Of a stretch of DNA of 60,501 nt, positions 25,535-34,476 are shown in pieces. The stretch lies in contig CAMNEH010000003.1 of NCBI GenBank assembly GCA_946536315.1, forward strand, positions 1-60,501. Direction: 5' to 3'. The translations under genes and the position numbers were made by a program. Each line of letters opens with the position of its first letter. Positions within the stretch are counted from its first letter, which is position 1. This DNA comes from an uncultured Clostridia bacterium (GTDB lineage: Bacteria; Bacillota; Clostridia; Christensenellales; Aristaeellaceae). The notes under the pieces are model-generated. The model saw nothing but the letters and a program-made list of their open reading frames with translations. It did no database searches and had not been told where the DNA came from.

Positions 25535-25816
25535 ATGGCCATCAAAATGTCACCCGACGAGCTGAGGAGCTATGCATCCAAGCTGACCAAGAACGCGCAG
25601 GAAGCGCTGACGCTGGCGAAGAACATCGACGCCAATATCAAGGCCGCCGCCTCGAACTGGGAAGGCCAGGCCCAGCGCCGGTATGTGGAAGACTTTGAAA
25701 AAGTCAAGCCCACCCTGGAAAAGGACATCCCCGAGCAGCTCACCACCCTGTCCGAAAACCTGAAGAAGATGGCGGACGAGTTCCAGCGCATGGACGAAGC
25801 GTTCGGCCGGGGCTGA
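25535..25816 (+). CDS. WXG100 family secreted protein (EsxA-like)
   Basis: 93 residues, the standard size of the family, predicted as two helices joined by the turn N-W42-E-G44, the WXG motif. It is the helical-hairpin substrate of type VII secretion and usually acts as a dimer needed for the machine itself. It has no signal peptide, as expected. AAGGAGG lies seven bases before ATG. It is the first gene of the locus that ends in an EssC-like ATPase, and a hairpin follows it at once. Only one WXG100 gene is present. Confidence 0.92.
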   Translation: MAIKMSPDELRSYASKLTKNAQEALTLAKNIDANIKAAASNWEGQAQRRYVEDFEKVKPTLEKDIPEQLTTLSENLKKMADEFQRMDEAFGRG

Positions 25817-25831
25817 TACAGTTCAACATTT

Positions 25832-25868
25832 GCGCCGGCGCAGGACTGCACGGCGCTTTTCATTTTTT
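25832..25868 (+). terminator. Attenuating terminator after the WXG100 gene
   Basis: GCGCCG (25832-25837) pairs with CGGCGC (25851-25856), followed by TTTTCATTTTTT. The next gene starts at 25882 with no clear promoter in between, so partial readthrough would give more WXG100 protein than machine proteins. Confidence 0.6.
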
Positions 25869-25881
25869 GAGGTGAATGACG

Positions 25882-27312
25882 ATGAAGCATACTCTGCGGC
25901 GCGTTGCGGCGTTCCTCTTTCTCCTGACCTTCACGCTCGCCCTGGCCCTGCCCGGCGCTGCGGAGCAGGCCAGCCGCTCCAGCGTTCCCCAGACCTACCG
26001 GCTGATGGTGGACGCGTTTGAGCGCGGCGGCTATGCCGACGCCTATGACATGGCGAAGGAGATCTTTCAGGAAAATCCGTCCTACGAGAATATTTTCTCC
26101 TACTACCATTACCTGCTGGCGCTGGTGGAATACCTGCCCGCCGGCAAATACATGGAGGCGTACAACGAGTTCGACGTGCTCTCGATTTCCGGCTTTGCCA
26201 AGTCCGCGGGCTACGCGGCCTTCACGCGCGGCCGGCGCTATGAGGAGGACGGCCAGTACGAGCAGGCGATCGCCGCCTACCAGACCGCCATCCAGAATGG
26301 CGTCAACGAGGCGCAGGAGCGGATTTTCGCCTGCCGCGCCGCGGTGCAGACCAGCGCCTACGAAGCCGCGCAGTTCCAGGAGCAGCAGGGCAATTATCGC
26401 GTCGCGGGCGACGGCTTCGCCGCGCTGATCGGGTATTTTGCCGACGCGCAGCAGAAGGCAAACCAGAACTACTACAAGGCCGCCGAGCAGCTGAGCAAGG
26501 CCGGCCAGTACGGCGAGGCCGCGGACCTGTTCACCATGCTGGGCGAATACAGCGACAGCCGCGACAAGGCCATCCAGAACCGGCAGTGGGCGCTGGGCGG
26601 CAACAACCCCGCCACGCTTGAGCTTCGCCTGGAAAGCGCGACCGCCACCACCCTGTCGATCGCCTGGAAGAACGAGCTGAACCACACCTCCTTCACCGTC
26701 GCCTATGCCCCTGTGGGCATGGACAGCCTGACCCAGACCGTGACCGTGGCCGGCACCAGCTACGAGCTGACCGGCCTGATTCCGAACACCGAATACTCCG
26801 TAAAGGTGTCCGCGGGCGGCGGCACGAGCCAGGAGCGCGGCGCGTTTTACACCATGCAGGCGCCGGCCGTCAGCGACGCGCGGTTCGGCTATCCCCGGGC
26901 GCAGTTGTGCGTGTGCGACGCCTCCGCGGCGGGACTCGGGCTGCTGAACGTGGTCACGTCGATGGCCGACGGCCTGTACACCGACCTGACGGAAACGGGC
27001 ATGTCCCCCCTGACGCGCAAACCCTCGCAGACCAACGACCGGTATTTCGTGAACGCGTTCTTCCGCCGCCGCGCCGAGGAGCCGGAAAACCTGACGCTGC
27101 GCTATGTGCTTCGCCTGAACGGCAAGTACAGCTGCGACAAGACCGTCGAGGTGTCGGACGTATCCGTGTCGGTGCCGAACATTCCCCTGGACGTGACGGA
27201 CCTGATGGACGCCCTGTATGACAACCACCCGGACGAAGGCGAAATGATCACCGTAGACGCCTACGTCGACGGGCAGTACCTGTGCACCGCCACCGTCAAG
27301 ATCAGCAGGTAA
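25882..27312 (+). CDS. Exported TPR-FN3 protein of the type VII locus
   Basis: 476 residues. Signal peptide (MKHTLRRVAAFLFLLTFTLALALPGAA), TPR-like helical repeats (about 35-245, with GQYGEAADLFTMLGEYSDSRDKA), an FN3 domain (about 250-330) and a C-terminal beta domain (about 335-476). The last domain resembles the extracellular end of the kinase encoded next (PLDVTDLMDALY here, PVEIDALLDQVY there; both then have a YxDG turn). ATG 25882 is seven bases from GAGGTG; the ATG at 25876 is too close. Likely an extracellular or surface partner of the machine; the function is not known. Confidence 0.78.
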   Translation: MKHTLRRVAAFLFLLTFTLALALPGAAEQASRSSVPQTYRLMVDAFERGGYADAYDMAKEIFQENPSYENIFSYYHYLLALVEYLPAGKYMEAYNEFDVLSISGFAKSAGYAAFTRGRRYEEDGQYEQAIAAYQTAIQNGVNEAQERIFACRAAVQTSAYEAAQFQEQQGNYRVAGDGFAALIGYFADAQQKANQNYYKAAEQLSKAGQYGEAADLFTMLGEYSDSRDKAIQNRQWALGGNNPATLELRLESATATTLSIAWKNELNHTSFTVAYAPVGMDSLTQTVTVAGTSYELTGLIPNTEYSVKVSAGGGTSQERGAFYTMQAPAVSDARFGYPRAQLCVCDASAAGLGLLNVVTSMADGLYTDLTETGMSPLTRKPSQTNDRYFVNAFFRRRAEEPENLTLRYVLRLNGKYSCDKTVEVSDVSVSVPNIPLDVTDLMDALYDNHPDEGEMITVDAYVDGQYLCTATVKISR

Positions 27313-27317
27313 CCGCG

Positions 27318-29246
27318 ATGATCGATCAGAACCTGACCCTGGGCGACGCGCAGCCGTTCGGCAGCGAATGGCAGGTCCGGCAGGAGCTGGGCCGCGGCAG
27401 CTACGGCATCGTCTACCGCATCACGCGCAGCGACGCGGCCCGCATGGACTCCGCGATGAAATGGATCCCCCTGCCGGAAAACGACCGCCAGGTCGCGCGG
27501 ATGCTGGCCGAGGGCGCGACCCTGTCCGAGGTGCGCGAGAGCTACGCCCGGATGAAAACCAGCGTCGAGAGCGAGATCAGCCTGCTGGCCCGGATGCGCG
27601 GCTACAGCCACATCGTGTCCTTAGAGGACTACAAGATCATCCCGCGAACGGGAGAAAACGCCGTCGGCTACGACATCTTCATCCGCATGGAGCTGCTCAC
27701 GCCGCTCAGCCGCGCCATCGCCCAGGAGCCCTTCAGCTTCCGGCGCGTGATCACGCTGGGGCAGGACATCTGTCAGGCGCTGGCCGACTGCGCCCACTAC
27801 AGCATCATTCACCGGGACATCAAGCCCGATAATATTTTCGTGACCGATGACGGGCGCTTCAAGCTGGGCGACTTCGGCATCGCCCGCCGCCTGGAGGGCG
27901 ACGACCCGGAGGACGCCCAGCGCATGGGCAGCCTGGCCTACATGGCCCCGGAGGTGTACCAGGGCAAGCCCTATGACGGGCGCGTGGACATCTATTCCCT
28001 CGGCCTGGTGCTGTACCGCATGCTCAACCGCATGCGCGACCCCTTCAGCCCCGACGGCGATGACCTGGTCACCCCTGAGCAGGAAAGCCAGGCCCTCGCC
28101 GCGCGCATGAGCGGCAAGCCCCTGCCCCCGCCCGCCCGGCTGCCGGAAGCGCTGATCCGCATATGGGACGTGGTCCGCAAGGCCTGCGCCTATGACCCGG
28201 ACGACCGTTACCCGACGCCGCAGGCAATGGCCGACGCGCTCGCGGCGCTCACCGCCCTGCCCGGTCTGGACGAGGATGTGATCCGCCACCACGGCCCCGG
28301 CGCCACCACCAGCGTCGCTGAGTCCTCTGAGATCAGCGGCACCGCCAAGCGCACGCCGTCCAGCCTGCTGAACGGCACCGGCCCCAGGCCGACGCCGTCC
28401 TGGCACGCGACCCCGACGCCGGAAAAAAAGCCCGTCCCCAGCGGCAGCGTGGCGGACGAGCTGCCCACCGGCAAGAAAAAACCGGCCCTGAAAAAGTGGC
28501 TGCCCATCGTCCTGGCTGCCTGCGCCGCGCTGGCTGTCGCCGCGGTCCTCCTGATCCCGCGGCTGAAGCCCGCCGCGCCGGCCGCGTTGCTGACCCTGGC
28601 GAAGGCCGAAGCCACCGCGCTCGAGTGGCGCTTCACCGCGGACGATGGCGCGCCGCGCGTCGCCCGGCTGCTGTTTGCGGACACGCCCCTGCGCGTCTGG
28701 GAGCATACAGGCTCCACGCTCCGGGTGGAGGGGCTCACCCCCGCCACTGCGTACGTGATCGAGCTGGGCGACGGCGAAGCGCGCGCGGAGGCGCAGACCG
28801 CGGCCGAGGTCCGGGTGGAGGGCCTGCCGCTCCTGACCGTCGCCGACCTGGAAACCGTCAATGTCGGCTACGTCGGGCGCTACGGTTCCCTCCTCGCGGT
28901 GCCGACCGAGTATTTTGACATCGTGACCGGCAGTCCGCTCAGCCTGCGGGCCGGACCCATGAGCGCGCAGACCGTCAGCGTCAGCATATGGCTGCAGTTC
29001 GGCGCGGTCCCTCAGTCGGCCACGCATGAGCTGGTGGCCGCGCTGTACGGCGAGAACGGCCCCGTGTACTCCCTGTCCTTTCCGCTCACTTTAGCGGCGT
29101 CCGACGCCCGCGCGTCCTACCCGGTCGAAATCGACGCGCTGCTGGACCAGGTCTATACCGCGCTGGGCAACTGGCCCAAAGCGCCGATGACCATGCGGCT
29201 GTACCTGGACGGCATGTCGGTGTACAGTCTGGACGTACAATTTTAG
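27318..29246 (+). CDS. Transmembrane Ser/Thr protein kinase with FN3-like ectodomain
   Basis: 642 residues. A cytosolic Hanks-type kinase with a Gly loop G25-R-G-S-Y-G30, the Lys of AMKWIPL, HRD (H165-D167) in HRDIKPDN, DFG (D185) and APE, so all catalytic residues are present. A Thr/Pro-rich linker, one membrane helix (about 394-414), an FN3-like domain and a C-terminal domain shared with the preceding secreted protein follow. There are no PASTA repeats. ATG 27318 sits seven bases after AGGT and five bases past the previous stop. Next to it are an FHA protein and an EssC with FHA-like modules, natural readers of phospho-Thr. It occupies the place where T7SSb loci often encode the pseudokinase EssB. 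Confidence 0.9.
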   Translation: MIDQNLTLGDAQPFGSEWQVRQELGRGSYGIVYRITRSDAARMDSAMKWIPLPENDRQVARMLAEGATLSEVRESYARMKTSVESEISLLARMRGYSHIVSLEDYKIIPRTGENAVGYDIFIRMELLTPLSRAIAQEPFSFRRVITLGQDICQALADCAHYSIIHRDIKPDNIFVTDDGRFKLGDFGIARRLEGDDPEDAQRMGSLAYMAPEVYQGKPYDGRVDIYSLGLVLYRMLNRMRDPFSPDGDDLVTPEQESQALAARMSGKPLPPPARLPEALIRIWDVVRKACAYDPDDRYPTPQAMADALAALTALPGLDEDVIRHHGPGATTSVAESSEISGTAKRTPSSLLNGTGPRPTPSWHATPTPEKKPVPSGSVADELPTGKKKPALKKWLPIVLAACAALAVAAVLLIPRLKPAAPAALLTLAKAEATALEWRFTADDGAPRVARLLFADTPLRVWEHTGSTLRVEGLTPATAYVIELGDGEARAEAQTAAEVRVEGLPLLTVADLETVNVGYVGRYGSLLAVPTEYFDIVTGSPLSLRAGPMSAQTVSVSIWLQFGAVPQSATHELVAALYGENGPVYSLSFPLTLAASDARASYPVEIDALLDQVYTALGNWPKAPMTMRLYLDGMSVYSLDVQF

Positions 29247-29255
29247 AGGTGATTT

Positions 29256-29612
29256 ATGCAACCACAGAATTCCCCGCCCGCAGCCGAGGGAACCGGCTTC
29301 CTGCCGGAGCTCTTCCTGGTGGGCGTGAATACCCCGACCTGCGCGGCGTATCTGATCGACAAGCCGAGCTTCGTGTTCGGCAAATCGGAGCAGTGCGACG
29401 GCTGTCTCGCGTTTTCGGACGAGATCAGCCGCGAGCACGCGCGCATCGATTACCGGGAGGGGCACTATACCGTGACCGACCTCGGCAGCACCAACCTGAC
29501 CTTCCTGAATGGCGCGCCGCTCGCCCCGCAGACAGAGACGCCGCTCAGCCCGGGCGACAGGCTGGCTTTTTCCGTTTTTCAGTTCGACGTGGATCGAATC
29601 AACCGCACGTGA
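29256..29612 (+). CDS. FHA domain protein
   Basis: 118 residues, nearly all one forkhead-associated domain: FVFGKSEQCD (first loop Gly-x-Ser), then SREHARIDY and GSTNLTFLNG, which contain the conserved SRxH and the N-G of phospho-Thr readers. No membrane segment. GAGGTGATTT precedes the ATG, ten bases after the kinase stop. It probably binds a threonine phosphorylated by the kinase, on the kinase itself or on a machine part. Confidence 0.9.
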   Translation: MQPQNSPPAAEGTGFLPELFLVGVNTPTCAAYLIDKPSFVFGKSEQCDGCLAFSDEISREHARIDYREGHYTVTDLGSTNLTFLNGAPLAPQTETPLSPGDRLAFSVFQFDVDRINRT

Positions 29613-29622
29613 GGCGTACCGC

Positions 29623-29871
29623 ATGAACCGCATTCGCATCGTCGTCCGGCTCGGGACCGGACAGGAGCTGGACCTGGATATCCCCACCGACATCACTGCT
29701 GACCAGCTGTTGACCGCCCTGTATGAGGGTCTGCGCCTGCCCGGCGCGCGCCCGGCGTACCTGCGCTCGGAAAATCCGCTGGCTATGCTCAGCGGGCAGA
29801 ATCGTCTGTCTGATTATGCGCTGCGCGACGGCAGCGTCCTGTATCCGGAAAGGGGGCGCGGCGAATGCTGA
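29623..29871 (+). CDS. YukD/EsaB-like ubiquitin-fold protein
   Basis: 82 residues (MNRIRIVVRLGTGQELDLDIPTDI...SDYALRDGSVLYPERGRGEC), a beta-grasp layout matching the YukD/EsaB family, the small cytosolic accessory of T7SSb machines. Size and place between the FHA gene and the EssC gene fit the family. The start ATG 29623 has only a weak GAGG site; coupling to the gene before it is likely. It overlaps the EssC-like gene by seven bases. Confidence 0.82.
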   Translation: MNRIRIVVRLGTGQELDLDIPTDITADQLLTALYEGLRLPGARPAYLRSENPLAMLSGQNRLSDYALRDGSVLYPERGRGEC

Positions 29872-32800
29872 ACGGCTATGTGCTCCGCCTGAAAAAGGAC
29901 CGCTGGTCCGTTTCCTTCCGCCCGTACCCCTTCCAGGACCGGCTGACGGTCGGCGGCGGGGACGCGGACGTCCGGGTGCCGGACTGCCCCGACGGCGCAA
30001 AGGTGACCTGCGCCTTCGTCCAGAACGGCTTCACGCTCTCAGCCGTGGGCTGCGACGCCGGCGGCGCGCGGGAGGCGGCCTTCGGCGCGCACGAAACCGC
30101 TGCCTGGCATGTGAGCGCGGGCAGCTTCACGTTTGAGCTGACGGTCTCCCCGCTCAGCCGGTCCGCGATGCCCGTATACGACCGCGCCATCGACCTGCTG
30201 CCCGGGGCCTCTGTCCATGTGGGCGCGCAGACTGACGCGCATCTCATCGTTCGCCACCCGCTGGTCACAGGCGAGCTGTGCAGCCTGACGCGCGAGGGCG
30301 AACGCCTGCAGCTCTCCCTGGCCCCCGATGTGCCCCAGGGCGTCTATGTGAATACGACCCGCGTGGACCGCAACGCGCGGCTGCAGAACGGGGACTTCAT
30401 TTTCGCGCCGGGCTTCCGCGCCTGCTGGCTGGACGGGCAGCTGCTGATCCCGTCGGAGGACGGTGTGACCGTGCGCGGCCTGCACTATCTGGACGGCAAG
30501 GAGCGGAACAATCACCTGGACTACCCCTGCGTCAGCCGGACCACCCGGCACATCATGCAGCGCAGCGACGAGCCCATCGAGGTGCTGGACCCGCCCATCC
30601 GCCGCGAGAAGGACAAGGGCAACCTGCTGATTTCCCTGCTGCCCATCGCCGCGATGATCGCGCTGACGGCGCTTTTGCGCTCACGGTTTTCATCGGACAT
30701 GAGCATGGTGCTGTTCAGCGTCGCCTCGCTGGCGATTGGCGGGGTCACTTCGGTGATGACCTATATCAGGACCTCCCGCGAATTCAAGCAGCAGGAGGAG
30801 CAACGCGTATCCACCTACCGCCAGTACATCCGCGAGCAGGAGCACCAGATCCAGCTCGCCCGGGAGGATGAGCTGTCCGCGCTGAACGCCGCGTATATCT
30901 CCGGACCGCGCGAGCTGCAGCGCGTGGACGATTTTTCCGCCGACCTGTTCGACCGCCGCGCCGACGACCCGGATTTCCTGGATCTCCGCCTGGGCGTGGG
31001 CCGGCGCGCGTCCGGCCGCCCCATCCGCGTCAAGAAGCATGAGGTGTTCGAGCCGCAGGATGACCTGCTCAGTCTGCCCGAGCGCCTCCGGCAGAAGTAC
31101 GCGTACATCGACGACGCGCCGGTGTACATTTCCGCCCGGGAGGCGAACGCCATCGGCGTGATCGGCGACGAGGACAAGCTCTGCGGCCTGCTGCGCAACC
31201 TGCTGCTGGACCTGGTGACGCGCCAGTACTTCGGCGATATCTGCCTGTACAGCTTCCTGAGCGACGCCTTCCTCTCCGAGCTGGAAAGCGTGCGCCTGCT
31301 GCCGCATTTCCGCAACCCCGCGATGGACATGCGCAGCATCGCCCATAACGACGAAACGAAGACCGCTCTGCTGGAGCAACTGTACAAGGCGCTATCCGAC
31401 CGCGAGGGTGTGGGCGAGCTGCCCGCGGAGGCCCCGTGGTACGTAGTATTCGCGTACGCCGGGGACCCGGACGTCATGCGCCACCCGGCAATGCGGTACG
31501 TGCACCAGGCGTCCCGGCTGCACGCGCTGTTCATCTTCCTGACCGTGCACCGCGAGCTGCTGCCGCAGGGCTGCGCCTATACCGTGCAGCTGATGACCAA
31601 CCGCATGTCCGGCCTGATTCGCTCGATGGCGGTCGACGCGCCGGACCAGCTGTTTGAGTATACGCCGGTCGCCCGACAGGACATGCGTCGCATCTCGCTG
31701 CGGCTCTGCCCCGTCTACGGCGCGAACGTCAGCCTGTCCGCGCGTCTGCCCTCGTCTGCGTCGCTGTTCGGCATGCTGGGCATCACCGCCCCGAACGGAG
31801 ACGCCATCCTCGCCGACTGGCGCGCCGCCGTGCCGGAAAAATCGCTCGCCGCGCCGCTGGGTATCACCGAAACAGGCGATGTGCTTGCGCTGGACCTGCA
31901 CGAGCGCGCCCACGGCCCGCACGGGCTGGTGGCCGGCACCACCGGCTCGGGCAAAACGCAGGTGCTGATCAGCTACATGCTCGCCCTCGCCAGCCGGTTC
32001 TCGCCGGAGGACGTGGCCTTTGCGGTCATCGACTTCAAGGGCGGCGACATCATCAAGCAGCTGCCCGGCCTGCCGCACATCGTCGGCGCGATCACCAACC
32101 TGGAAAAGCGGGAGATCACCCGCTCCCTGAAGGCCATCAACGCCGAAAAGAACCGCCGTATGCTGCTGTTCGCGCAGCCCAGCGTCAACGCCAGCAACAT
32201 CGCCGAATACACGAAGGCCTACCGCGAGGGCCGGACCGATGTGCCCCTGCCCCACCTGATCATCATCGTGGACGAGTTCGCCGAGCTGAAGAGCCAGCAC
32301 CCGGACTTCATGCAGGACCTGATCAGCGTCGCTCGCGTCGGCCGCAGCCTGGGCATCCACCTGATCCTGTGCACGCAGAAGCCCGCCGGCGTCGTCGACG
32401 GCCAGATCTGGAGCAACAGCGACTTCAAGCTCTGCCTGCGCGTACAGAACAAGGACGACAGCAACGAGGTGCTGAAATCCCCGCTCGCGGCCGAAATCCG
32501 CGAGCCCGGCCGCGGCTATCTGCAGGTCGGCCGCACCGAGCAGTTCGTGCTGTTCCAGTCCGGCTACTCAGGCGTCCCCGAATCCGCTGAGCGGGCGCGC
32601 GACGCCGCGTTTGACGTGTATCAGCTGAACCTGTCGGGCCAGAAGACCCGCATCTACGCCTACCGCCCGGAGAAGGTCCAGTCTGACGTCAGTCAGCGCG
32701 AGGCCATGCTTGCCGCGATCCATGACGCCTGGGACGCCTCCGGCCTGCGCGCCCCCGCGCAGCTGTGCCTGCCCGCGCTGCCCGAAGTACTGCCCTTCAA

Positions 32801-34358
32801 GCTCATGGCTGCGCCCGCCTGGCAGGTGCCGCTGGGCCTCATCGACGACCCGGACCGCCAGGCCGTGCGCCCGCTGATCCTGGACCTGAGCGCGGGCAAC
32901 GCCGCGCTGATCGGCGGCAGCCAGATGGGCAAGACCCAGGCGCTGATGACCGTGCTGCGCCAGTTGGCGTCCGCGATGACGCCCGACGACGTGCAGGTCT
33001 ACATGCTCGACTATAATTCGCTGATCCTGAAAACCTTCGAGCCGCTCAGTATCGTCGGCGGCGTCGCGACCGCGGACGAGGAGGAGAAGCTCAAGAGCCT
33101 GCTCAAGCTGCTGCGCGAGGAGATCGGCCGCCGCAAGAACCTGTTCATGCAGGCCGGCATCACCAGCTTCACCGCCTACCGCGAAAAGGACGCGACCCTG
33201 CCGCTCATCTGGAACGTGCTGGACAACTATTCCGCCTTCCGCGAGCTGTACGAGGACCGCTACGGCGAGGAGCTGGACTTTGTCCTGCGCGAGGGCCCGG
33301 CGGTGGGCGTCACCTTCGCAGTCACTGCGCAGCAGGTCAGCCTGCTCACCTACCGCAAGATGATCTACTTCAGCCAGCGTTTCGCCCTGCCAATGAGCGA
33401 CGCGTCGGAGTATTCGTCGGTCTTCGAGGGCTGCCACATGGACCTGCCCGCCGTTCCCGGCCGCGTGATCGTCAATCTCGACAAGGAGTTTTACGAGGGC
33501 CAGGTGTACGAGGCCTTCCCTGGCGAGACCGAATCGCAAAAGGCGGACGCCATCCGCGATTTCGTCCGCGCGCACAGCGGCCGGCCCCGCGCCCGCGCGC
33601 TGCCGTCCGTGCCGTCCGTGCTCACGGGCGATTACCTGCGCGACACCTTCCCTGCGCCCGAAAACGCGCTCGCATACGCGTACGGCATGGAGTACGAGAC
33701 TGTTTCCCCCGCCACGCTCGCGCTGGACGACTGCTTCAGCCTGGCTTTGATCGGCGCGGACCAGGAGGCCCGGGACCGCTGGCTGGACGGCTTTTTGCGC
33801 CATGTCTCCGCGCTCGCCGGGGACGGGAACGCCCGGCTCTATATCCTGGACGACTATCAGCGGAAGCTGAAGGCGTACCAGGCCCTGCCCGGCGTCCAGC
33901 TGTACAGCGCGGACGCCTCAGACGCCGACCAGGTGCTGACCGACGTATCCGGCGTCCTTGAGGAGCGTCTGGAACGGGCGCGCGCGTCCGACGACGGCCG
34001 CGCCGAGGGCGAGCTGATCGTGATCGTGCTGAACAGCCAGGAGACCATCCGCCGCATTTCCGACAGCAGCCTGATGATGGACCAGTTCAACACCATGGCC
34101 GACCAGTACCGGCATATGAAGGTGATGTTCCTGTTCACCAGCGTGGCCAACCGCGCGATCTCCTACTCCTCGCCGGAGCTGCTGCGCTTTGTGCGCGACG
34201 AGCGTGAGGGCCTGATCTTCGACGACTTGGGCAGCGTCAAGGCCTACGACATCTCCCTGGCCGACCAGCGCGAAAACGCGCGCCCGCGCTCCCGACAGGA
34301 GGCTTTCCGCCTGAGCGGCGACGACATCGCGCGCGTCCGCCTGCTCGACCGCGCCTGA
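29865..34358 (+). CDS. essC: EssC-like FtsK/SpoIIIE ATPase of type VII secretion
   Basis: 1,497 residues, the length and order of EssC: two FHA-like modules (about 1-95 and 95-205), two membrane helices (about 255-272 and 280-300) and three FtsK-type ATPase domains. Domain 1 has Walker A G691-TTGSGKT and Walker B IIIVDE (D803, E804). Domain 2 has GGSQMGKT (K1023). Domain 3 (LIGADQEARDRWLDG, about 1294) has lost its Walker A lysine, as often seen. It is the membrane motor that recognises and exports WXG100 substrates. GGGGG precedes the start. Confidence 0.93.
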   Translation: MLNGYVLRLKKDRWSVSFRPYPFQDRLTVGGGDADVRVPDCPDGAKVTCAFVQNGFTLSAVGCDAGGAREAAFGAHETAAWHVSAGSFTFELTVSPLSRSAMPVYDRAIDLLPGASVHVGAQTDAHLIVRHPLVTGELCSLTREGERLQLSLAPDVPQGVYVNTTRVDRNARLQNGDFIFAPGFRACWLDGQLLIPSEDGVTVRGLHYLDGKERNNHLDYPCVSRTTRHIMQRSDEPIEVLDPPIRREKDKGNLLISLLPIAAMIALTALLRSRFSSDMSMVLFSVASLAIGGVTSVMTYIRTSREFKQQEEQRVSTYRQYIREQEHQIQLAREDELSALNAAYISGPRELQRVDDFSADLFDRRADDPDFLDLRLGVGRRASGRPIRVKKHEVFEPQDDLLSLPERLRQKYAYIDDAPVYISAREANAIGVIGDEDKLCGLLRNLLLDLVTRQYFGDICLYSFLSDAFLSELESVRLLPHFRNPAMDMRSIAHNDETKTALLEQLYKALSDREGVGELPAEAPWYVVFAYAGDPDVMRHPAMRYVHQASRLHALFIFLTVHRELLPQGCAYTVQLMTNRMSGLIRSMAVDAPDQLFEYTPVARQDMRRISLRLCPVYGANVSLSARLPSSASLFGMLGITAPNGDAILADWRAAVPEKSLAAPLGITETGDVLALDLHERAHGPHGLVAGTTGSGKTQVLISYMLALASRFSPEDVAFAVIDFKGGDIIKQLPGLPHIVGAITNLEKREITRSLKAINAEKNRRMLLFAQPSVNASNIAEYTKAYREGRTDVPLPHLIIIVDEFAELKSQHPDFMQDLISVARVGRSLGIHLILCTQKPAGVVDGQIWSNSDFKLCLRVQNKDDSNEVLKSPLAAEIREPGRGYLQVGRTEQFVLFQSGYSGVPESAERARDAAFDVYQLNLSGQKTRIYAYRPEKVQSDVSQREAMLAAIHDAWDASGLRAPAQLCLPALPEVLPFKLMAAPAWQVPLGLIDDPDRQAVRPLILDLSAGNAALIGGSQMGKTQALMTVLRQLASAMTPDDVQVYMLDYNSLILKTFEPLSIVGGVATADEEEKLKSLLKLLREEIGRRKNLFMQAGITSFTAYREKDATLPLIWNVLDNYSAFRELYEDRYGEELDFVLREGPAVGVTFAVTAQQVSLLTYRKMIYFSQRFALPMSDASEYSSVFEGCHMDLPAVPGRVIVNLDKEFYEGQVYEAFPGETESQKADAIRDFVRAHSGRPRARALPSVPSVLTGDYLRDTFPAPENALAYAYGMEYETVSPATLALDDCFSLALIGADQEARDRWLDGFLRHVSALAGDGNARLYILDDYQRKLKAYQALPGVQLYSADASDADQVLTDVSGVLEERLERARASDDGRAEGELIVIVLNSQETIRRISDSSLMMDQFNTMADQYRHMKVMFLFTSVANRAISYSSPELLRFVRDEREGLIFDDLGSVKAYDISLADQRENARPRSRQEAFRLSGDDIARVRLLDRA

Positions 34359-34476
34359 CGGAATTCCTGCCGCCTTTATGCAGGAGAATGACGGTTCACG
34401 TAGAAATATACTGTTTGCATATTGTCTTTCCGCCCGCGCCGGGCGAAAGGAAACGGAGAAAGGAGGGGGCGGAACG

